Virus record (IMG/VR): IMGVR_UViG_3300035228_001452
Location: 1 to 41,406 of that record
Source: a virus
DNA: 41,406 bases
Reading direction: 5' to 3' (one strand)
In this document: piece after piece, positions 16,801 to 24,800 of the stretch
How positions within the stretch are numbered: the first letter of the stretch is position 1
How the letters are laid out: each line of letters starts with the position of its first letter
Program-made: the position numbers and the translations under genes
The notes under the pieces: generated by a model
What the model saw: the letters and a program-made list of their open reading frames with translations, nothing else
What the model was told of the DNA's origin: nothing
The model's database searches: none

Positions 16801-18649
16801 CACCCGATTCTGTAATAGAATTTACCGATGTATTTGGAAGCAATGTTCCAGATCCACTGGCAACTGTAATTATCATTCCAGCAAATATGCCGGTAGCAGA
16901 AGACAAAACAATTTGATTTCCTAACCCAGGACCACTGAATGTAAAGGTAGCGGTTGCATTATCTCCAGTTGGGTTTGCTGAAATTACAACAGACGTACCA
17001 TTTGGAATACTAACGACAGTTGCATCAGCTGGAATTTCTGCCACTCCAATAATAGACATGCCCGCAACAATACCGCTACTATCATCAACTGTTAATGTTG
17101 TGCTAGCAGCTAAACATGAACCAGATACATCAGAAACTGTTCCGCTTAATACAGCAGATACTCCATTTACAGACCCTGCTAATTCTAATAGATCACCTAC
17201 TTGATATCCAGATCCTCGTTCTTGCCAAAACAAATCAGTAATGCTTCCTGGATTTGATGTAACCTCATAAGAAAATCCAGAACCTCCTCCTCCCCCAATA
17301 TCTGCATCATTGAAAGTTAGGAGATCTCCTGCTTCATATCCAGATCCTTGAGTATCAATAGTGACAGATGCTACAGTTCCTGTATACACAAACGAAGAAC
17401 CTAACGTATATTCAAATCCACTACCGCCTGACAGTCCCAGAGTAGGAGCTGTTAAAATATTATTAACAGTATAATTATTTCCACTGGTGCCAATAGTGAT
17501 AGCACTAACAACACCAGTAGCATTTACTGTAATGTCTGCTTGTATACCACTACCAAAACTTCCAGCAGATCCTGATACAACAGTGATGACTGCTCCCATT
17601 CCATTATGAGTGGCACAATCATATGCGATATCACCATCAGGTGCATCTGGTTTGATAATCAAGTCAATAAAAGATCCACTAATTCCAGCAGCACCATTTT
17701 GTGCTGTAACAAATAGAAGACCATCTACAGGAGAATCATCTGAATTTTCAAAAATAAGTGGATGAGTCGATAATGAACTATCAGAAATATCAAATCTGTA
17801 AGTATTTCCTTTAGTTAATGTTAAAGTTTGCTGAGCTACTCCATTAATTGCAAAAACTTCAGCAGGAGGTGGAGTTCCTGGATTCGTTATTGCTGTTAAT
17901 GTGTATGTTGTAACTGGATTATTAAAAAGTGAAACTGCTAAGTTTTCTCCTTCAGTATATCCAGTACCAGGATCTGTGATTGATCCAGAATAATCTACTT
18001 CTCCACTGATGGTAATATTTGCAGAAGCTCCAGATCCACTGCCAGTAGAACTAACAAATGTTGGATTATAATTTCCTGGAGCATATGCACTACCCGCATT
18101 GATAATGCTACCTTCTAATTCTGGTACTGTAAAGTTAACAAATGCACCTGTTCCATTTCCATTAACAATGAGTATATTGTCATATGATCCAGGATCATAT
18201 CCTTCACCATCATTATTGATAACACCTTGATGGGAGAGAATATCGATATTTAATGATAGTCCACTACCAGTTCCACCAGATACAAAAACATCGTTGTAAA
18301 TTCCTGCATCATAATTTTGTCCGGCATTAGATATAATAATTTCCGAAACAGTATTTTTTTGTAAGTTAATATCTTGAAATGCTGTGAGATCAGCAGATGA
18401 AAGATTTAAAATCTTTTTATCTGCTGCAACAAAACCCATAACCCCAACATTGGCTCTGTACACACCAAGATAGGGATCATTTTCAAATGCTAATGACGGA
18501 GATTGTTTTGAACCATCTCCAATTTTTAAATTGCCTGTAGCAAGATCACTACCACCAGCAGTAATATTAAAAATTTGTGTTGCAATATTATTAATTTTCT
18601 GCCTTTGAAGTTCAAAGGTGTCAGTTCTAGCGACATTAATTGCTGGCAT
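13817..18649 (-). CDS. Modular fibre-like virion protein with two cupredoxin-like domains (1610 aa)
   Basis: The N-terminus (MPAINVARTDTFELQRQKIN, then GGSDLATGNLKIGDGS) is a recurring attachment start of cyanophage fibre proteins. Residues about 105-235 carry four tandem GxxYxxGxY...GSGA repeats. Residues about 245-358 look like a cupredoxin: a His in THPLIF (about 297), then YDCATHNGMG (about 343-352), giving a Cys-x2-His-x2-Met spacing as in amicyanin. More GSGYxxGD repeats follow. A second, interrupted cupredoxin-like unit (about 768-945) has GHQFALS and YYYCASGTGH but no Met. The C-terminal third contains two tandem fibre units, each with a GSVRYN/GSVRFS...EGYxxxxW..LGGV element followed by NTYI..E and FxNDxV. 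The start overlaps the 68-aa gene by 14 nt. It is probably a tail fibre or baseplate-associated protein; copper binding is untested. Confidence 0.8.
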   Translation of the reverse strand: MPAINVARTDTFELQRQKINNIATQIFNITAGGSDLATGNLKIGDGSKQSPSLAFENDPYLGVYRANVGVMGFVAADKKILNLSSADLTAFQDINLQKNTVSEIIISNAGQNYDAGIYNDVFVSGGTGSGLSLNIDILSHQGVINNDGEGYDPGSYDNILIVNGNGTGAFVNFTVPELEGSIINAGSAYAPGNYNPTFVSSTGSGSGASANITISGEVDYSGSITDPGTGYTEGENLAVSLFNNPVTTYTLTAITNPGTPPPAEVFAINGVAQQTLTLTKGNTYRFDISDSSLSTHPLIFENSDDSPVDGLLFVTAQNGAAGISGSFIDLIIKPDAPDGDIAYDCATHNGMGAVITVVSGSAGSFGSGIQADITVNATGVVSAITIGTSGNNYTVNNILTAPTLGLSGGSGFEYTLGSSFVYTGTVASVTIDTQGSGYEAGDLLTFNDADIGGGGGSGFSYEVTSNPGSITDLFWQERGSGYQVGDLLELAGSVNGVSAVLSGTVSDVSGSCLAASTTLTVDDSSGIVAGMSIIGVAEIPADATVVSIPNGTSVVISANPTGDNATATFTFSGPGLGNQIVLSSATGIFAGMIITVASGSGTLLPNTSVNSITESGGNFTIELSQDAESPGAVNLNFTTPYGTTQTQDFEYEVEGVGVIDTIEVNSEGNGYEITDEITVDATLLSQPTSYVVTNEALSRIEFVNPPASGTFTVGESITADGTILFEVKFVKESGGLTSYILTQSNTVSAGEDIETETGGVAYTTQNNSTTYRYFIDGSIEPNITLYVDSQYTFDLSDSSNDGHQFALSEFKDGPYAPSLAENVITNLTSGSAEITVSPSEAALILPNMAVTQNSGSGIPNGTTVVSVDVGTNVVTLSNASLIDATSADLTFAGVEYIDGVSRASDALNIIVRDSTPTLYYYCASGTGHENEGGYDNEEVAITIDANNPKVFGSNALFVVSDINSQNSIAMDIVDGSITLSDVISTNATIATLIATDITAESGSFTTQVATPLLNREGSNFQLKANTFNLTSDLNVDNKLTISKSAGNLETSGYIKVNDYLLVDNILKIEENTISTITPQNIIIQPSVGKLAVVDATSALVLPSGSTLQRPGAAVAVNGSVRYNNQTEQYEGYNANSLSWSSLGGVRDLDGNTYILAELTTGSNDNTLWFINDNVNTFKFTPSYMEFTNVKKARSLSVSAPTFTEWRANIPVVLGQFVKYKNNLYEVTVGGTTGTTGSEPVHTTGAVVNGSAELTWSQIAVAPITFEDYQEMLFDPFGSSPVRVNNNLKFQNATISTTVDDLILAPNSGKKIICDASTTIALPVGADADRGVPIQGSVRFSTTSSQFEGYDGANWGSLGGVKDVDQNTYIIPETSPGANENTLFFYNDGVKSVELSTGALDFYAVDTIRSVTSDELEITTSLLTIDQGATTIDNTSATTTFLHSSKQYLDIGLSAGITVDPILRLDDQGDVYFNTTFGGGFNGVKIFDGQLKEFELSDTRILSDEFVLIKGSVDNGGTDIYTTTIEEGAKVVVTAFNPTTNDKEFIEFGVIDNGSDAYYTEYGNVITGTKLITPTFEYTANNTIRLNILVGDSVGSTQNVNITVVSHITKK

Positions 18650-18842
18650 TTTTTACTAACTCTCTAAGTAGGGATTTGATTTCAGAGATTTCATCCTTCA
18701 TCATATTTATGTCATCCAACGCGGAATTCAAGTGTTTCACTTTGCGTCTTGCTTCAATAGCAGAAACGTCATTATTCAAGATGGCACCTGTGGTCTTGTC
18801 TCTAACAAGACCATCATGTCCTTCTACTTTGATATAATCCAT
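18636..18842 (-). CDS. Small conserved cyanophage protein with C-terminal coiled coil (68 aa)
   Basis: The N-terminus MDYIKVEGHDGLVRDKTTGA is a recurring small protein in T4-like cyanophages, found beside the DUF4815-type protein. Residues 28-65 form a charged amphipathic helix with heptad-like leucine and isoleucine spacing (HLNSALDDINMMKDEISEI), so a coiled coil is likely. No function is assigned that I know of. The gene starts 9 nt after the 2705-aa gene stops and overlaps the 1610-aa fibre gene by 14 nt (4-5 codons). The tight packing and coiled coil suggest a fibre-attachment or oligomerisation role (inference). No clear Shine-Dalgarno sequence is visible. Confidence 0.8.
   Translation of the reverse strand: MDYIKVEGHDGLVRDKTTGAILNNDVSAIEARRKVKHLNSALDDINMMKDEISEIKSLLRELVKNASN
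18704..18711 (-). promoter_or_regulatory. Possible late promoter octamer CATAAATA inside the 68-aa gene
   Basis: CATAAATA on the minus strand, 54 nt before the ATG of the 1610-aa fibre gene. It differs from TATAAATA at one base. It lies within coding sequence (the DDINMM segment), so chance is a strong alternative. Confidence 0.3.
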
Positions 18843-18851
18843 ACGCGGAAA

Positions 18852-21800
18852 TTAAAATGCAGCAACAGCTCTGATATCTTGAATTTTTGGAACATACGCA
18901 GGATCTGCTCCGCTCATAACAATTTTGACAGCAAAAGATGAAAATTCTGGGAGATCAGTTACACTATATTTAATATCTTGATATGATGATTGTTTTTCAA
19001 CAATACTTGAAATAGTATTTTCTGGTGTAGCAATTTCTAAAGAATTGGGAGATCCATCTTCGTTGAAGTATTCCCAGTCAAGATCATCAAAGTTCTCTTG
19101 TGAAGATGCTTTCTTATATTTGTATAAGACTTTGATATTTGCAAAGTCTTTTACGTTAACTGTAAGGTGTACATCAATAGCAGTTGCTGGAGTTGCGATT
19201 GCTACTTCTTTGGTTATGTATTTTGCGATAGCGGCGCTATTTCTAGAACTATCTTCTGGTACATAATCAGTACCATTAGTGTATTCTAGTTTCCCGATTT
19301 CTAAGAAGTAAGCTTCATCATCGGGTTGATCTGGGTACTTAACAAAATCCCCAACTCTAAAAATATCATCTACTTGATCTTGTAAGATTGCATTTCTATT
19401 GAAAGCGTTGTTATCTCTTATTCTTCCAGTAAAGTCATTTAAGATTGGTTGGGTGTCAACTCTTAATGTAAGTTGCTGTGATTGATTGTTCCAAATTGTG
19501 GTCTTGCCAGTAATTACATTATCATATGTTTCTGTAATAGTAGATGGATTTCTAGCAATAATTGTAGAAGAATCATTTATACTAATAATGACTTGTGATG
19601 GATTTGTGCCAATTTTTCCTAAAGGAACAACCTCTCCATTAACGGTTTCCGTTAAAGTTAGTTGATTGCCTAAAGTAATACGCTCTCCTTTTTGGAAGAA
19701 CTGTGATGTTTTGACTCTTACCCACACAGTAGTGCCATCTACCTTAGCAATAGTTCCAGCTGCTTTAGAATTATATCCCACAATAGATTGGTCATTGAGA
19801 ATATCTACTCCCGAAATATCAGAAATAGTAAACGAGTAAATTGGATAGAACTCAATAACTTGATCTCTTCTACCATAACGGTCTTCAGATCCAGATGATT
19901 TTTCAATTCTATTTGATGCAGTTTTAACACTGCATGTTGCAAGATCAATTATCGGAGATAGATAAGATACTGTAGAAGAAAAATCTAATTTATAAGTTAA
20001 AGATGTGTCGAGATCATTTAAAGTCTCATTAATATCAGAAGCAAGAACTTTTTGATTTGTAAAGAAGTGGGACTCATTCAAGAATGTTTTTTCGTATTCT
20101 GTTTGGTCGTATGAAACATAATTGGTTGTGTTAGAATCAACAGGAACAATATCTGTTGTTTTGACCATAGTATTAATTTTAGTTCCACTGAATGTCAAAT
20201 ACTGAACTTGTGGATATAGAGTTTCATACTTTCTGTTGTAGGTTGAATACACATTAGATCCTCCACCAATAGAGTTTCCAGATGCTTGAAGTGAAGATGT
20301 AATATTGTAAAAATCTACTCCACTATTTGTAACCTTAAATAATGAAGTGTTCAATACATCAGAAGTAATTCCACCGGTTTCTTGTGCAGTCCTATAGAAA
20401 ACATAAGAATTTCCTGTATCCTCAAATCCATTATCTTTATGAATTACTTTAACAATAGAATTATTATTTTTAAATAATTTAGAAGTAGCATTTGTATTCG
20501 CACTTGCATTTGTCAAGAAAGGATTTTTATCAATTAGTTTGTATCCTAGGCTTTCGTTCGTAAGGAGAATTTCACAAGGTCTGTCAATTTGGAACTCTGC
20601 TCTATAAAGAGTAAATTTAAGATCTTCAAAAATATCTTCTGTCCATACATCAACGTTCTGTGATCTATAAACAGAACCTAATGATGGTTGTGTTGTAATA
20701 ACTGTGCTTGTAGATACGTCAATTTCTCCAAGTCTAGAAACCCAAAGTTCATAATCAATAGAATCAGTTTCTACTGCTAGAGCATATTCTGTATCATTTT
20801 GTAAGTATATGGGATAATCAAACACAAAATGTGTTGGGACAGTTGAGTTCGTGAGACCCTCCTGATCGACCGCTACACCCATTCTAACCGCAAGTGAGTC
20901 TATCTCGATAGAAGTCTCAATTACACACCCTCCAGCACCATTACCAATGCCTCGGACGACTACTGATGGTGCTTCTGTGTATCCAAATCCTGGAAGTGAA
21001 ATTTCTGTATTGTATACTTTTCCTAGAGACACACCAACACGAGCAGTAGCAACAGAACCACCAGGAAGTTGTGGACTTTCTATGCTAAGAATTGCACTAT
21101 CGTAATTATCACCGGGATTGATAACTTTAATCTTAGAAAGTTTTCCACTATCTTTAGCAATAGTTAAAGTAGAAACGTTTCCTTCAGTAGCATTTGCTAA
21201 TACAACAGATGGCAAAATTAAAGTTTCGTTTTGTGAGAATGAACGACCATTGTGATTGCTAAGGACCATAGTATACACTTGTTCGTTAGTAAGCAAATAC
21301 TTACCAGACGAAGAAGAAATCAACTCAACTCCATTCTTATCAATGATTTTTTCAATAGGACCACTAGCAGCAGATGATGCACCTGTTGCCATTTCTCCCT
21401 TAGTAACATAAACATTTCCATTAGTAAGAAATTTAAGGAATGTATATGGAGAAATAACTTTTTCAGTTCCAGGAATAATATTCTTTCCGGGTTTATCGGA
21501 ATCTACATTTGTCAAATATACTTTTACAGGAATCGTAGAACTCTTCTTGCTAAAGTATAGATCTAGTCCAGTCGTAAATAGTCCACCCTCATAATTCTCA
21601 ATTTTGAATGTTTGAGCAAGTGGATTTGGTCTTACTGGATTATCAGTATTACTATCTACAAACTGAACACCTTCATTTGCCTTAAAGAATGCTGGTTTAG
21701 TGGAAATAATACTAACAGGATTTTCCGGTAAAATACCAGTAGCATAATATTTTACTTCAGCATAAGTATCTACTGTAGACTTATCAGCATCGGTAGAACT

Positions 21801-24800
21801 AGATGTAAACCTGAATGTTTTAATTCCTGTAGAAATTTTAATCTCTTCTGCAGAAGTATCATAATCTACGGTATCGACATCACCTCCCCAAGTAGCATTT
21901 TCCCTTGGTGGTAATCCAGCAGGTAAAAGAATAATACCACTAGCATTTCCACCATCATCTGTGGTGATAGTACCGTTAAATGCAGATGATGAATTACCAG
22001 CAATGCCAGTAAAACGAAGGTCGGGGTTTGTCCAACGGTTAATGTTTCTACCTTCCAAGAACACAGTAATCTGTGTGTTGGGTTTCATTCTTTTTACAAC
22101 AAATTTAATAGGAACACTTCTTGCGAAAAATTGAAGAGCAGTAGAAACGCTATTACCTCTAGTAATTTTACTTTGGATACCTTTACCAACATCATTGTTT
22201 TGTGGACTGATATTAGATGTACTACCTACAGATGCAGAACTTACAGAAGAATTTGCATCTTGAGTATTCAATTCTCCTAAAGAATTGATATTTGTAAAAG
22301 AAGACGAAGATCCAACCCAATTAATTACAAACGAGTTATGTAAACTGGAAAGACTTTCCTTTACATTTTCTTTTGCTAAGAAAATCTTATAGATGTCCGT
22401 GTTGGTGTCTACTACTAATGGTTCTTGTGAATCATCATACCATTGATCGATGCTTGGGGAAATTATAGAATCTCCAACATACTGAAGAACAACAAAAGGA
22501 TTTGGGTTTAATGTCTTACTAGCAAAACTATTTCCCAATAGAGAAAGATTTGTGTATGGTAAACTAATAATATCTCCAGATTTTTTATATCCAGAAACAA
22601 TACGCTGATCATCTCTTGTGTTTACTTCTTCTAAAATAAATGAATCTTCCTTTGATTGTGGGCGAAGAACCGACTGCTGAGAATTAATCGAACACTGGTA
22701 GTCAAGAGCAGATAGATTTCCTGATCTATGTGCTTCAAAATTATCAACAATGAATCCACTCTTAAACCTATCAAGTCCAATTTCGTCCTTGACTTGCATA
22801 TTAAGAGCTTGTTGCTCTAAGATACTAAGAGTAGTATAATACTCAAGACGTTCAATACGTTTCTCCAACTTACCGATATCACGCATTGTATAGCGTCGAT
22901 TATCAACAGGAGTAATTCTTACATCTTTGCTTGATTGTGTAAATGCAGGAATATGTGCATAAAATAATGGTACAGCATCATCTATTGGATCTGGTTTAGA
23001 TGGGTTCAGTGAAGAATTTCCTTCCTTAACAATAAACTCCCCTTTCTTGTTTAAGAATACACCATCAATTCTATCGAGATATTGTACTTGACTGAATGAT
23101 AAAGTATATTCTAAATTAGTATCTGGTGCTGGTGTAGATGCTACTACAGCACCAGATCCTGCAAATGCGCCAACTGAATATGATAATGATGATGTGTCCT
23201 GGAATCCAGCAATGAATGCATTACTGTCTACTTTTGGTCTGAAATCAATAACATTTCTTAGACTTACATTTCCATGAACAGAAGAATTAAACGAAGGAAC
23301 TTCATCTTCAGTAATTCCAGATTCGTGTAGATAACTATCAATAGTACAGAAATCTCCTTGTGATTGCTCAAAGTAATCAAAAGCAATTAATAGTTGTCCT
23401 GTAGTCTGCTCATATCCTGGTTTTAGAACAATTCTAGAAACATCATAGATTGTATCTCTTTGTCCATTATCAAACGTGAATCTATCAGTAACATCATTAC
23501 CAGAAATCAAGTTTCCACTACTATCAACTGTAGGTGGTTGCGTAGCAGAACCTTCATACACATACTTTAATTTGTAAGCATCAGAATACGAAAGAATTTC
23601 TGCGATATTTGAATCATAATCAGTTCCTCTGAATGGAATTATTCTATCTCCAGCAGAAGAGACTATGATTCTTTTATTTTCAATTGATGTTTTTAATCTT
23701 GGTTTTGCATTCTCTACTTCAATTGTAGCAGTTAGTTTTAACTTGGGGAATGTTCCATTTACAGCAATAGACCCAAAGTAAGTTGATGCAAGATTTAGAC
23801 TGACGCTACCGGAAGTTAATGCACTAGCAACATCAGTAGATGATGTAATTTCTATAGAATCTGAATCGACATATATGATATCCCCATTTTCAATGTTTGT
23901 AGCATCACCTTTATCAAGTACTGTAATTATAAAGTTTTGCTCTGTGAAAGATACAAACCTTTGGGTTCCGAAGGGTAACTGAGCTGCAAATGTAATTGTG
24001 CCACCACTAGTAGATGCAGTAGTGATGAAATCTCTACGCAGATAATACTTAATCTTTGTATCTTCTGAGTTATCCGCAATTTTTTTAACTTGATTGCTGC
24101 CTGTTGGGAATACTAGTGTTCCTTGGTTGGGATTTTGTACTTTTGGACGTAATCTTACAATACTAGTATTGACTACATCTCCAGGAAGTGCAATATCTAG
24201 ATATACTCTAGACTTAGAAACACCTTGCTGCTCTGTGGCATATTGAACAGTTGCTCGAATTAAGTGGTTATTTACATCCGCAAATTGAACAATATCTCCT
24301 TGCTGTACTAATGTACTAGCGTCGGCATTATAACTGGTAGACTCAATAAAATCATATCCCTGTGAACCAAAAAATGTAAAATCAGTAACTGCTTTAATTT
24401 CTGCTAGGCGCTGATCATCAACTACAACATCTGCAGTGAATATGTTTGCATTTCCAGAACCATATTCGGATGCAACTGATTTGACATTCTGAGTTGTGTA
24501 AGTTGTTACTGCATTTCTAGTTAATACTGGAATAATTGCAGCACCAGAAGTTGGTTCAGTGGCACCATCTGGTTGTACAATACTAATTGCAGGTGGTTGG
24601 GTGTATTCTGAATATAGTGCTAATCTATTATTAATAGCGACTCTATATATCTCTCCATTATTACGACGTGAAACTTCTACAACAGATGAATCATACTCAA
24701 CTCCATTAACAAGAAGTTTTAAATCATCTGCATACCCCAATCCTCTATTAACAACAATAAAGTGGGAGATAGTATTATCTTTAGCAATTCTATTAGTATT

